NCBI GenBank assembly: GCA_002501085.1
Contig: DLRL01000038.1
Span: 1 to 28,840, forward strand
DNA length: 28,840 nucleotides
Direction: 5' to 3'
From: Gemmatimonadales bacterium UBA7889
GTDB lineage: Bacteria > Gemmatimonadota > Gemmatimonadetes > Longimicrobiales > Gaopeijiaceae
The notes beneath the pieces were generated by a model, which worked only from the letters and a program-made list of their open reading frames with translations, was not told where the DNA came from and did no database searches. Position numbers and translations under genes: made by a program. Position 1 is the first letter of the stretch. Each line of letters begins with the position of its first letter. This document shows positions 14,923 to 23,346 of the stretch, piece after piece.

Positions 14923-16686
14923 TTAGTACCCGACCGCTCGACCGCCCCGGCGTGGATCCGACCATGCTTTGAGAAGGTCACCATCTACGATAATCACTTG
15001 AGCGTCTCCAGACATGCCAGTTCGCTCGACAAGGGTATGACCCATCGCCTGGAGCTGAGCAACAGTTTCGGGGTCTAGGCCTGCAGGTTCAAAATAGATC
15101 TGGTCTGGTAGATGTTGGTGATGTACCCGTGGAGCATTCACGGCGTCAACCACATTCATGCCGTAGTCCAGCACATTCGAGATCGTCTGGAAAACTGTTG
15201 TGATAATTGTCGCACCACCGGGTGTGCCTGTGACCATGCGGAGTGTTCCGTCTGGATTGACAACCACGGTAGGTGTCATGGCCGATAGCATTCGTTTACC
15301 GGGGGCTACAGCATTGTTTTCTCCTTGCACTAGACCAAACTGGTTTGCAGTGCCCGGCTTCGCAGCAAAGTCATCCATTTCATTGTTTAGCACGAAGCCA
15401 GCTTCAGTCACTGTCACCTTGCTACCGTACCAAGAGTTGATCGTCGTAGTAACTGTCACCGCGTTGCCGTAAGCGTCCACAATCGAGTAGTGCGTCGTGT
15501 TTTCTCCTTCCGCAGGTCCTTCCATCCCTGGACCAATTTCCATCGAAGGCGTTGCTATGGTTTCTGATATCGTCGATGCACGGACACGAGCGTAGGCTTC
15601 AGAGGTCATACGGTCTATTGGCATATCCACGAAATCTGGGTCCGCGAGGTAGTGATTACGATCCGCATAGGAACGCTTCCACGCTTCAGCATACAGATGG
15701 ATCATTCTTGGTCCGTGCCAATCCATTGAGCCCATATCATAACCCTCTAGGACATTTGCCATTTCTGCCATCGTCGCTCCCCCAGACGATGAGGGTGGCA
15801 TAGAGATGACGGTATGGCCTCGGTACGTGAAAGAGATTGGTTCACGCCATTCAGCCGTATACTCTGCTAGGTCCTGAAGCGTGATGATCCCCCCCCCTCG
15901 CTCCATTTCTGCCACAATTAAGTCAGCAGTTTCCCCCTTATAAAACCCGTCTGGTCCCCAGTCCCTGATTCTCTTGAGAGTCTCTGCCAAATACGGTTGG
16001 TGAAGTGTGTCACCTACCAGCGGTGGCTGGCCGTCTCTAGGTAAGAATTGTTCTGCAGATGCAGGAAAATCTGATAATGATTCCACCATGGTTGAGCTAA
16101 GCGAGCCCAGGAAGCGCTCCTTCACCTCGAAGCCATTGGCGAGCTCGACAGCAGGGGATACAAGGTCTTCCCAATCAATTGATCCAAAGCGTTGGTGTGC
16201 CTCCCACATACCGGCCACACTCCCAGGCACCCCTGCTGCTAGGTGTCCAATGACAGATTTTTCTGTGAGATTTCCTTCCTCATCTAGATACATGTCACGG
16301 GTTGCTGCTAAGGGTGCTTTTTCTCGGAAATCCAGAGCTGCGGATGTACCATCAGCCATGCGAGTTACCATGAAGCCACCACCACCGATATTTCCGGCTT
16401 CGGGGTTCACTACCGCAAGAGCGAAGTGGACTGCAACGGCAGCATCCACTGCGTTACCACCTGACCGCATTATGTCAACGCCAATGCGACTTGCCAGTTC
16501 ATCAGTTGATACAACCATACCATTTGATGCAGTGACTGGTTCTTCCCTCTCGCTGAACATCCATCCGGCAGGGAATAGGGCTCTGTCATCAACCGTGGAC
16601 ACATCTGTGTAGCAAGAAGTGACTACTAGAGCACTGAGGAGGAGTGCTACAAGTTGGCTCGTTATGAAAACTCTAGTCTTGTTCAT
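14923..16686 (-). CDS. ggt: Gamma-glutamyltransferase lipoprotein, 587 aa
   Basis: Self-processing N-terminal nucleophile hydrolase that cleaves gamma-glutamyl bonds (glutathione and related peptides) in the periplasm. The predicted nucleophile that starts the small subunit is T397, the first Thr of TTHYSIVD. Other family motifs are NIGGGGFMV, LDFREKAP, LNNEMDDFA, GKRMLSAMTPTVV and MVTGTPGG. The N-terminus is a lipoprotein signal with VTSC lipobox, cleaving before C25, so it is probably membrane-tethered, unlike the soluble E. coli enzyme. AAGGA precedes the ATG. It is divergent from murQ and followed by the ABC exporter gene. Full length and all key residues present. Confidence 0.93.
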   Translation of the reverse strand: MNKTRVFITSQLVALLLSALVVTSCYTDVSTVDDRALFPAGWMFSEREEPVTASNGMVVSTDELASRIGVDIMRSGGNAVDAAVAVHFALAVVNPEAGNIGGGGFMVTRMADGTSAALDFREKAPLAATRDMYLDEEGNLTEKSVIGHLAAGVPGSVAGMWEAHQRFGSIDWEDLVSPAVELANGFEVKERFLGSLSSTMVESLSDFPASAEQFLPRDGQPPLVGDTLHQPYLAETLKRIRDWGPDGFYKGETADLIVAEMERGGGIITLQDLAEYTAEWREPISFTYRGHTVISMPPSSSGGATMAEMANVLEGYDMGSMDWHGPRMIHLYAEAWKRSYADRNHYLADPDFVDMPIDRMTSEAYARVRASTISETIATPSMEIGPGMEGPAEGENTTHYSIVDAYGNAVTVTTTINSWYGSKVTVTEAGFVLNNEMDDFAAKPGTANQFGLVQGENNAVAPGKRMLSAMTPTVVVNPDGTLRMVTGTPGGATIITTVFQTISNVLDYGMNVVDAVNAPRVHHQHLPDQIYFEPAGLDPETVAQLQAMGHTLVERTGMSGDAQVIIVDGDLLKAWSDPRRGGRAVGY

Positions 16687-16790
16687 GATCCTTAATATCC
16701 GCCTGGTTTACGTTGCCGGATTCGCGCGGCACGAAGTACTGTTCCTGAGTCCGGGAAGATCAGCACGTTCCTAGCTACCAACAAGCGCCC

Positions 16791-17687
16791 ATGCGGGATT
16801 CCAGACTCACTGAACAACGAAACCCTAAATCAACGAAGATTGATAAGTTAGATGTCCTAGGGATCGTCGATCTTATCAATACTGAAGATCGGTTGGTGGC
16901 AGAGGCTGTCAGCGATGAAAGACAAGCCATCGCGAGAGCGATCGAGCTTGTGGAAAAGGCGTTACGGGCTGGAGGCCGGCTCATTTATGTCGGTGCTGGA
17001 ACCTCAGGTCGTCTGGGTGTTCTCGATGCAGCGGAGATGCCTCCTACATTTGGGGTTGATCCAGAGAGGATACACGGTGTCATTGCTGGTGGATATCAGG
17101 CGCTCGTGCGGTCTCAAGAGGGGGCAGAGGATCACCCTGAAGACGGTGCGGAAGCGATCACCAACTTGGATGTAGGTCAGAGGGACTTCGTTCTCGGAAT
17201 AGCCACGTCCGGCTCTACGCCCTATGTACACGGTGCACTTAGCCGGGCGCGTGAGCTTGGAGCTAGAACTGGGTTCTTGCTGTGTACATCACCACCTGCA
17301 GCTCTTTTATCAGAGCATGATGTCGTGATAGCACCACTGGTAGGAGCCGAAGTGATTACTGGCTCAACACGTATGAAAGCGGGAACAGCCACCAAGCTAG
17401 TTCTGAATACGATTACTACGGGTGCCATGGTTCGTATTGGAAAGGTTTATAGCAACCTGATGGTGGATTTACAGGTTACATGTGAGAAGCTTAGGGATCG
17501 AGGTGAGCGTATTCTGTCAGAATTATTGAACCTCGATCAGCCAGCAGCAGCAGCACTTCTTGATCGCGCGAGTGGCGATGTCAAGACAGCGCTTGTAATG
17601 GCCCATTTGGATATTGATAGGGAAGAGGCCTTGAAGCGCTTAGATGCTGCTGGTGGAGTTGTCAGCATGGTAATCGGAGGTCTCTAG
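16791..17687 (+). CDS. murQ: N-acetylmuramic acid 6-phosphate etherase, 298 aa
   Basis: Cytosolic lyase that splits the D-lactyl ether of N-acetylmuramic acid 6-phosphate, giving GlcNAc-6-P in peptidoglycan recycling. SIS-domain fold with the signature GAGTSGRLGVLDAAEMPPTF; the proposed catalytic acids are E82 in this motif and E113 in EGAED. The sugar-phosphate-binding motif GSTRMKAGTATKLVLN is intact. Length equals the family norm. It starts at ATG 16791 without a clear Shine-Dalgarno and is followed after two bases by the GT-C gene. No anhMurNAc kinase (anmK) or MurP transporter gene is in the window, so the source of MurNAc-6-P is not visible. Confidence 0.95.
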   Translation: MRDSRLTEQRNPKSTKIDKLDVLGIVDLINTEDRLVAEAVSDERQAIARAIELVEKALRAGGRLIYVGAGTSGRLGVLDAAEMPPTFGVDPERIHGVIAGGYQALVRSQEGAEDHPEDGAEAITNLDVGQRDFVLGIATSGSTPYVHGALSRARELGARTGFLLCTSPPAALLSEHDVVIAPLVGAEVITGSTRMKAGTATKLVLNTITTGAMVRIGKVYSNLMVDLQVTCEKLRDRGERILSELLNLDQPAAAALLDRASGDVKTALVMAHLDIDREEALKRLDAAGGVVSMVIGGL

Positions 17688-17689
17688 GG

Positions 17690-19366
17690 GTGAATACACC
17701 TAGAGACCGGTATGCCCGTTGGGTGTGCTTGCCACTCGTGCTCTCTATTTCGACAGCGGTGGTTGTGGTTGCGTTCAATCCTGCTCCTCACAACGGTGGT
17801 GATAACGCAGCTTATGTAACACTGGCTTTTTCGTTGGCTGAGCACGGAACCTATACTGATCTTTACGATCCCGCGGGAATGCCTCATACGAAGTATCCGC
17901 CGGTCTTTCCAGGTTTGCTTGCGGTGATGCTTGTACTGGGAGCAAGAACCTGGAGTGCTCTGAAGATAGTTTCAGCAGTATTCACCATTGCCGCGGTTGG
18001 GTTCACTTACTTGTGGGCGGAGCGGCGCCTAGGTGCAGTTAGTGCGTTGGGGTTGTCAGTCATGCTCGCAATCTCCCCGGCTTTGGTGTACTACAGCCAT
18101 TGGATTCTGTCCGACCCGATCTTTTTGTGTTTTACGATGGCTGCACTATGGGCGCTTGAGGGTTCGGAACAAGAAAGCGCGTCTGTGTGGTGGCTGGTTG
18201 GTGGGGTTGCGACAGTTGCTTTGGCCTACTTTACACGGTCTGCTGGGCTCCCACTTCTGTTTGCTCTCTTCGGTTGGCTTGCTCTGCGTCGTAGATGGCT
18301 ACCGCTCACTTTTTCGTCTATTGCGATAGGCGTACCTGCCCTCCTTTGGTGGATACGTGGACGCGGAGAAGGTATAGGTGAGTACACAAGCGAATTTTGG
18401 ATGGTAGATCCTTATCAACCTGCGCTTGGAACAGTCACCCTTGGGGGACTCTTAACTAGAGCATCTAGTAACCTTTGGGCCTATGTGAGTAGTCATGGAC
18501 CTGGAGGGGTCGTTGGAGGCAGCGGAACTCTGGTTACAGTTTTCGGGATAGGGTTGACCAGCTTCGCATTGATAGGATGGGTTCGATCCATAAGAACTCA
18601 TGCAGGGCTGACAGAGATCTTCCTGCCTTTGTATGCGGGCTTGATATTGCTTTGGCCAGAAGTATGGTCAGGAGACCGCTTCGCACTTCCGCTGTTCCCA
18701 CTCTTTTTCCTTTTTGCAGCGCTTGCCCTAGGTGAAGCGGTCGGTAAGCGAGGTAGCCTGGCGCAAAATGCCGTTTTCGCGCTTGTAATTGCATTCGTAC
18801 TTCTTCCAGCTGGCAGAGCATGGCTCAGCTCGGTCGAACAAGCATCGGCATGTCGCCGGATCATGAACGACAGCGGGCCCTGGGGGTGCTATGGTTCAGG
18901 TGTGTCAGAATTCGCTGAGGCGGCAGCTTGGATGCAAAGTTCGCTCCCTGAAGGTTCTTCGGTGATGACACGAAAACCCCGCTTATTTTATTTGATGTCA
19001 GGATTGACCAGTCGAACATTCCCCTTTGATGACAACCCAAGCGCGCAACTTACCGAAGCGGACCGCGTGGGTGCCCAATATGTCTTACTCGATAATTGGG
19101 ATGGGCTTTCGAGTCTCTATGTGGGGGGAGCTCTCCAGCAGAATCCCCAGGCGTTCTGCTCAGTTAGAGGTTTTGGCTCTAGGCAGGGCAGCACCCATCT
19201 ATTGGGTATTAAGGACGAGGCTTCTAGGAGCGAAAGCGCGCAACTGCAAACACAAGAGATCAGATTAGATGTTTGTCCGGGCAGCTATATTCGGAGCGAC
19301 TCCGACGAGCGCTACCTTTCTTCGTCTTCTACAAAAATCCCATTGCTCGAGGCACTAGAGCCGTAG
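17690..19366 (+). CDS. GT-C family membrane glycosyltransferase (ArnT/PMT-like), 558 aa
   Basis: Polytopic membrane protein with about ten hydrophobic segments (residues 11-375) and a soluble C-terminal part (about 390-558). The first periplasmic loop has the GT-C pattern: an acidic residue (D38 in HNGGDNAAY) followed by LYDPAGMPHTKYPPVFPGLL, as in PMT/ArnT-type enzymes that use polyprenyl-phosphate sugars. HWILSDPIFLCFTMAALWAL is the second family-typical helix. The acceptor is unknown. GTG start at 17690, two bases after the murQ stop. The last 18 codons overlap the wedged minus-strand gene by 55 bases; the C-terminus (YLSSSSTKIPLLEALEP) is Ser-rich and unlike a conserved region. Confidence 0.8.
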   Translation: MNTPRDRYARWVCLPLVLSISTAVVVVAFNPAPHNGGDNAAYVTLAFSLAEHGTYTDLYDPAGMPHTKYPPVFPGLLAVMLVLGARTWSALKIVSAVFTIAAVGFTYLWAERRLGAVSALGLSVMLAISPALVYYSHWILSDPIFLCFTMAALWALEGSEQESASVWWLVGGVATVALAYFTRSAGLPLLFALFGWLALRRRWLPLTFSSIAIGVPALLWWIRGRGEGIGEYTSEFWMVDPYQPALGTVTLGGLLTRASSNLWAYVSSHGPGGVVGGSGTLVTVFGIGLTSFALIGWVRSIRTHAGLTEIFLPLYAGLILLWPEVWSGDRFALPLFPLFFLFAALALGEAVGKRGSLAQNAVFALVIAFVLLPAGRAWLSSVEQASACRRIMNDSGPWGCYGSGVSEFAEAAAWMQSSLPEGSSVMTRKPRLFYLMSGLTSRTFPFDDNPSAQLTEADRVGAQYVLLDNWDGLSSLYVGGALQQNPQAFCSVRGFGSRQGSTHLLGIKDEASRSESAQLQTQEIRLDVCPGSYIRSDSDERYLSSSSTKIPLLEALEP

Positions 19367-19983
19367 AGCAGTGCGAGGATCACTCCGAAAATGACGTGTT
19401 CCGTATAGCTGCGATTATGAGAATCGAAATCTTCCAGAAAATTTTCCAGAGTAGAGTGGGGGTGTTCGGAGCCGTGGGCAGCCAGCAGCTGAGAGAGTCC
19501 CCCCATCGGGTTAACTGCGTATTCGATGGTTCCGTAAAGTGCACCTTTTAACACTGTGGGACCAGGCACCTTTGGTTCCAAAACCGCACCATATAAGAGG
19601 CCCTGTCTGATGCCCGCAAGGAGACGATCCCCAGTTTCTCGAACCAGCTTAGGAGATTCAGAACCATGTACTGCGGGGCTTATCAAGTCCAATATGAGAG
19701 CTGAAACTGCTCCGGCCGCACCTGCTCGCACTAGGCTACCCAACGCAGTCTTATGTCGTGGCTTCCATGTCCTCAGCAACTTAGAGAGAATAGCCACAGC
19801 CTCGGGGGTCGCCAGCTCCTTAAGTGGTAGCCAGTTGGTGCGGGCATCTTCTGATGTGTTTTGCCCTGCAGGACCAGGACGGTCCTTCAATATGCGGACC
19901 TCTTCAGTAGCGCCAGGAGACATGCTCCGCAAGCGCTCGAGCGCATAACCGAGATGGAACCAATAGTTCTGCTTCGGGGGCAT
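19312..19983 (-). CDS. Unknown protein, possible DUF1440-like, 223 aa
   Basis: No clear homolog named with certainty. Two or three hydrophobic stretches are visible: LVRAGAAGAVSALILDLISP, GIRQGLLYGAVLEP and EHVIFGVILALLYG. The last part resembles DUF1440/YagU-type membrane proteins; that link is weak. The first 90 residues are charged and Pro/Lys-rich. ATG start at 19983 lies five bases from the divergent ATG of the next gene, and its 3' end runs 55 bases into the GT-C gene, so it is wedged tightly between two genes. Amino-acid composition and coherent hydrophobic segments argue that it is real, despite the overlaps. An internal ATG (codon 21) is the alternative start. Confidence 0.65.
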   Translation of the reverse strand: MPPKQNYWFHLGYALERLRSMSPGATEEVRILKDRPGPAGQNTSEDARTNWLPLKELATPEAVAILSKLLRTWKPRHKTALGSLVRAGAAGAVSALILDLISPAVHGSESPKLVRETGDRLLAGIRQGLLYGAVLEPKVPGPTVLKGALYGTIEYAVNPMGGLSQLLAAHGSEHPHSTLENFLEDFDSHNRSYTEHVIFGVILALLYGSSASSNGIFVEDEER

Positions 19984-19988
19984 ATGAG

Positions 19989-22900
19989 ATGTTGATGAGG
20001 TGTGCCAGTAAGAGAAGGGTGGGGACCAGTAAAGATCTAATCAAGATCATTTCTATAACTGCATGTCTGATGTTCCTCTTCATGCCGGTCCGAGCCCAGG
20101 TGCCACCTGACGAGTCATGGCGCAGCATTGAAACACAACACTTCCGTGTAACTTTCCCTGAGCACCTTGAAACACTTGGGCGTCGCGCCGCCGATAGGGC
20201 AGAAGAAGCCTATCGTGAACTGTCCACAGCCTTGATTGATCCACCTGATGGTCCGATCGATCTCCTACTGACAGATCACGCAGATGTCTCTAACGGTTTT
20301 GCTCGGGTTACGCCTTCGAATCGGATTGTTATCTATGCTCGGCCTCCTGTTGACGACCCGGGGTTGGGCCATATCGATGAATGGTTGGAGCTGGTTATCA
20401 CACATGAGCTTGCTCACATCGTGCAGCTGGATTACACACAAAATCCTATCGGTAAGCTAGCGAGAAATATTTTTGGTCGGGTTGCAGCTCCATGGCCTTT
20501 CTTCCCGGGCAGTGGTACCCCGAGATGGCTCACGGAAGGGCTTGCGACTTGGTACGAGTCAAGCCTGACAGAAGCGGGAAGAGTGCACGGCAGCTTTTAT
20601 GAAATGATACTCCGTACCGCAGCGCTCGAAGGTCGTCTGGAAACTATTGGCCAGACACAAGGAGAGTCCCCAGAATGGCCCGCTGGAGCTAGGCCATATG
20701 CATATGGATCTCTGTTTTTCGATTACCTCACCGATAAGTACGGTGCGAATCTTATGGGGGTGTTCACCAAGGCAATTGCAGGCCAGTGGGTACCCTATAG
20801 AATCAATGCTGCGGGTCGAAGCGCATTCGGTTCCTCATTATCTGAAGAATGGTCCCTGTGGACAGAAAATATTCGTTCCACGACAGCTGGACTTGACTCA
20901 CAACTGGAACAATATGGCTCGATTACGGTGCCTGAACGGCTGTCAGATGGAGGACGCTGGGCCTTGCGGCCCAAAGTGTCACCTGATGGCCGTTGGTTAA
21001 TCTACGCCCGTTCGGACGGCCGCTCAGATTCCCAGCTTGCTTTCAGCCTGATAGATGGTGAAGGAACTCGGGAATTCACTCGAACTAATGGTCTCGCAAC
21101 ATATGACTGGACTCCTGAAGGATCAGTCGTCTTTGCTCAGCTAGAATATGCTGACCGCTATAGGCTGTTCGACGACCTCTACGAGGCCCAGGCCGATGGC
21201 AGGACTCGGCGCATCACCAACGGGGCTCGTCTGACAGATCCTTCGGTAAGCCCTGATGGTTCTTGGGCTGTTGCAGTCTCGGGGGGCGGAGGCTCCAATG
21301 GTCTCGCCTTAATTGATCTTGAAAGCGGTGAGGTGAATGACTTTGTCATCTCTGAGCCCGACTCTCACTGGGCATTCCCTAGCATCTCACCCAATGGCCG
21401 CTGGATTGCGGCTACGCGTTGGAAAACTGGAGCACTCCATGATGTCGTAGTTCTGGATAGTAGTGGGTTGGTTGTAGCTGAGATTACGAATGATCGGGCG
21501 ATTGATCTCGCTCCGGAGTGGAGTCCTGACGGGAGTTACTTGCTCTGGGCGTCGGATCGCACGGGAATCTTCAATATACTTGCTGTGCCCTTTGATCAGG
21601 AGCTAGCACGGGCGGGGTCGCCCATACTCCTGACAAATGTCCGAACTGGAGCGCTCTACCCTAGCGTGGACCCGAGTGGACGCTGGCTTTATTTCAGTGG
21701 TTATCACTCTGATGGATGGGAAGTGGAACGAGTGCCCTTTGATCCGGAAACAGCTGTAAGTGCCCCTCCAGCCGATACTCGGTTTAATAGATTGGGAAGG
21801 CCAGAGCTACCAAGTTTATATCAGGGAGAAGTGCAGAAGTATTCGGCAGGTTCAACATTGGCCCCCCGCTACTGGGAACCTCTCTACAGTGAAGCTGTGC
21901 GGACACCCGCGATCCGAACTGAGGATCTATACATTCGCAGCCGTCAATTACTAGGACCGGCCATAGGCATACAGACTTCGGGTGTCGATCTGGTGGGAAG
22001 ACATGAATGGAGGGCTTCTGCGCGTGTCTTTACTAGCGGGAGTCGTGCTGATGCAGGATTTAGATATACGTACTCCGGACTAGGTAACCCTCGCCTGAGC
22101 TTAAGTGCAAACAATCGTTGGGGTCGCGGCAAGAATTCAGCACTTGTAACACAACGTAAGGGCGAGGCACTGCTTGATACACTGTTCGTTCTTAAGCGTG
22201 CTAGGAGCCTTACCGCTAGTGCACAATTCCAGCACCGAAAGTGGAGAAATTCTCTATTCGTCACTCTTTCTGCAGGCATGCTCTGGGAAAAACTTGAATT
22301 ACTGAACAACTCGCTGGAGCCAGAAAATAATTATCGCCTTAATCGCCCACAAAATAGAATGAGCGACTTGAGTATTGCCCTTAGCTATTCGACTGCTCGT
22401 TCGCACGCCTACCAGGTTGGTGGCTCTAAAGGGGTTGTTTTGTTCGCGAGAGCTCGGGCTCGTCGTAGTCTGAGTCTGCCAGATTCATTGGTTGGCTTGA
22501 GTGGGTTAGATAGCTCAGTCGAAGAGGTTGTCGCTCGGGCTCGAGTGTATGTTCCACTAGGTATAACCGGGCATGCTCCTCACGTGCTTGCTCTTCAGAC
22601 AAGCTTAGGGTTGGGCAGGGGACCTAACGCGACAGCCGGTCACTTCGATGTGGGTGGGGCTTCAGGGAGTCCAGAACAGGTCACTGGTATATCACTTTTT
22701 GGTGGGACACCGATTTTTTTCCCGATACGTGGCTATCCAGAATCCGCACGGTACGGACGCTATGCTTGGGCAGCCTCAGCAGAGTATCGGATACCACTCG
22801 CCCTAATGAATTGGGGGTTGGGTGCCTGGCCACTCCATTTTGATCGAATCACTGGGTCCATATTTGCGGACGCCGGTAATGCTTGGGGACCCCGTATGTC

Positions 22901-23075
22901 GCCCGGTGGATTCCAGAATCCACGACGCGAGGCACTGTATTCGGTGGGCGCAGAGGTTACAGGAGAGCTTTTGTCGTTCTATCACATCAATATGTTGGTT
23001 CGTACTGGAGCTGCCCTTCAGTTAGCCGGGAACAAGAAAGCCCAATTCTATGTGAGGCTTGGTATGCCCTTCTAA
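19989..23075 (+). CDS. Gluzincin-like peptidase, PD40 propeller and C-terminal outer-membrane barrel in one protein, 1028 aa
   Basis: After a signal peptide ending near residue 36 (ACLMFLFMPVRAQ), the N-terminal domain holds a zinc peptidase motif ITHELAHIV (H139, E140, H143) with a downstream WLTEGLATWYE (E183), the gluzincin third-ligand pattern of peptidase MA-like proteins. Residues about 325-600 contain PD40/TolB-type propeller repeats: SPDGRWLIYA, SPDGSWAVAV, SPNGRWIAATR, SPDGSYLLWAS and DPSGRWLYFSG. Residues about 640-1028 look like a large barrel of surface-antigen type, with FADAGNAWG and a terminal Phe (VRLGMPF). The likely location is the outer membrane, with the peptidase and propeller in the periplasm. 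Start is uncertain: ATG 19989, ATG 19995 and GTG 20019 are all in frame, and the hydrophobic core begins only near residue 18. Confidence 0.8.
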   Translation: MLMRCASKRRVGTSKDLIKIISITACLMFLFMPVRAQVPPDESWRSIETQHFRVTFPEHLETLGRRAADRAEEAYRELSTALIDPPDGPIDLLLTDHADVSNGFARVTPSNRIVIYARPPVDDPGLGHIDEWLELVITHELAHIVQLDYTQNPIGKLARNIFGRVAAPWPFFPGSGTPRWLTEGLATWYESSLTEAGRVHGSFYEMILRTAALEGRLETIGQTQGESPEWPAGARPYAYGSLFFDYLTDKYGANLMGVFTKAIAGQWVPYRINAAGRSAFGSSLSEEWSLWTENIRSTTAGLDSQLEQYGSITVPERLSDGGRWALRPKVSPDGRWLIYARSDGRSDSQLAFSLIDGEGTREFTRTNGLATYDWTPEGSVVFAQLEYADRYRLFDDLYEAQADGRTRRITNGARLTDPSVSPDGSWAVAVSGGGGSNGLALIDLESGEVNDFVISEPDSHWAFPSISPNGRWIAATRWKTGALHDVVVLDSSGLVVAEITNDRAIDLAPEWSPDGSYLLWASDRTGIFNILAVPFDQELARAGSPILLTNVRTGALYPSVDPSGRWLYFSGYHSDGWEVERVPFDPETAVSAPPADTRFNRLGRPELPSLYQGEVQKYSAGSTLAPRYWEPLYSEAVRTPAIRTEDLYIRSRQLLGPAIGIQTSGVDLVGRHEWRASARVFTSGSRADAGFRYTYSGLGNPRLSLSANNRWGRGKNSALVTQRKGEALLDTLFVLKRARSLTASAQFQHRKWRNSLFVTLSAGMLWEKLELLNNSLEPENNYRLNRPQNRMSDLSIALSYSTARSHAYQVGGSKGVVLFARARARRSLSLPDSLVGLSGLDSSVEEVVARARVYVPLGITGHAPHVLALQTSLGLGRGPNATAGHFDVGGASGSPEQVTGISLFGGTPIFFPIRGYPESARYGRYAWAASAEYRIPLALMNWGLGAWPLHFDRITGSIFADAGNAWGPRMSPGGFQNPRREALYSVGAEVTGELLSFYHINMLVRTGAALQLAGNKKAQFYVRLGMPF

Positions 23076-23179
23076 GGGCACCCTATCCCAAATACCCTCC
23101 GTAGGGACCGAACATAAGCCGTATACTCCTCTAAAATACTAGCAGATTTAGTGATTTTAGGCTGGATTAAAGAAAAGTA

Positions 23180-23208
23180 TTGACCACAAGATATTGCACT
23201 CGTATTAT
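23180..23208 (+). promoter_or_regulatory. Sigma70-type promoter upstream of nrdJ
   Basis: TTGACC (23180-23185) and TATTAT (23203-23208) are separated by exactly 17 bases, each matching consensus at five of six positions. Transcription would begin near 23215, about 130 bases before the nrdJ ATG. Confidence 0.6.
23184..23199 (+). promoter_or_regulatory. NrdR box-like site 1
   Basis: CCACAAGATATTGCAC: the ten-base core CAAGATATTG matches the known NrdR-box core CwAtATaTwG at nine of ten positions. It lies between the -35 and -10 elements, where a bound repressor would block RNA polymerase. Confidence 0.55.
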
Positions 23209-23214
23209 GGCTTC

Positions 23215-23230
23215 GCTCAATATCTAGTGG
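23215..23230 (+). promoter_or_regulatory. NrdR box-like site 2
   Basis: GCTCAATATCTAGTGG: the core CAATATCTAG matches the NrdR-box core at nine of ten positions. It starts 31 bases after the core of box 1, three helical turns, which is the spacing known for paired NrdR boxes. It overlaps the predicted transcription start. Confidence 0.55.
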
Positions 23231-23261
23231 TCTACTGAGCAGTTTTCCACAAGAGATATCG

Positions 23262-23288
23262 CGGCGGGAGAGGGTTCCCGCCGTTTTT
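23262..23288 (+). terminator. Intrinsic terminator-like hairpin in the nrdJ leader
   Basis: CGGCGGGA (23262-23269) and TCCCGCCG (23276-23283) form a perfect eight-base GC-rich stem with loop GAGGGT, followed by five T. It lies between the predicted promoter and nrdJ, 58 bases before the ATG, so it either attenuates nrdJ or ends transcripts from the preceding gene, whose stop is 186 bases upstream. Confidence 0.6.
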
Positions 23289-23346
23289 CAACGCCTGTTT
23301 TAAGCTTTTTCCACAATTCCATCTCGATTAGAGCCTAATTCGCACT

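Noticed and set aside
16007..16612. Long open frame (201 codons) on the plus strand, antisense to ggt
   Set aside because: Ser/Arg/Pro-rich with no domain, and the opposite strand has a complete gamma-glutamyltransferase; it is a shadow of that gene.
23209..23346. Cobalamin riboswitch in the nrdJ leader
   Set aside because: The gene uses B12, so I looked for the B12-box and conserved core, and neither is visible; the 130-base leader is also short for that class.
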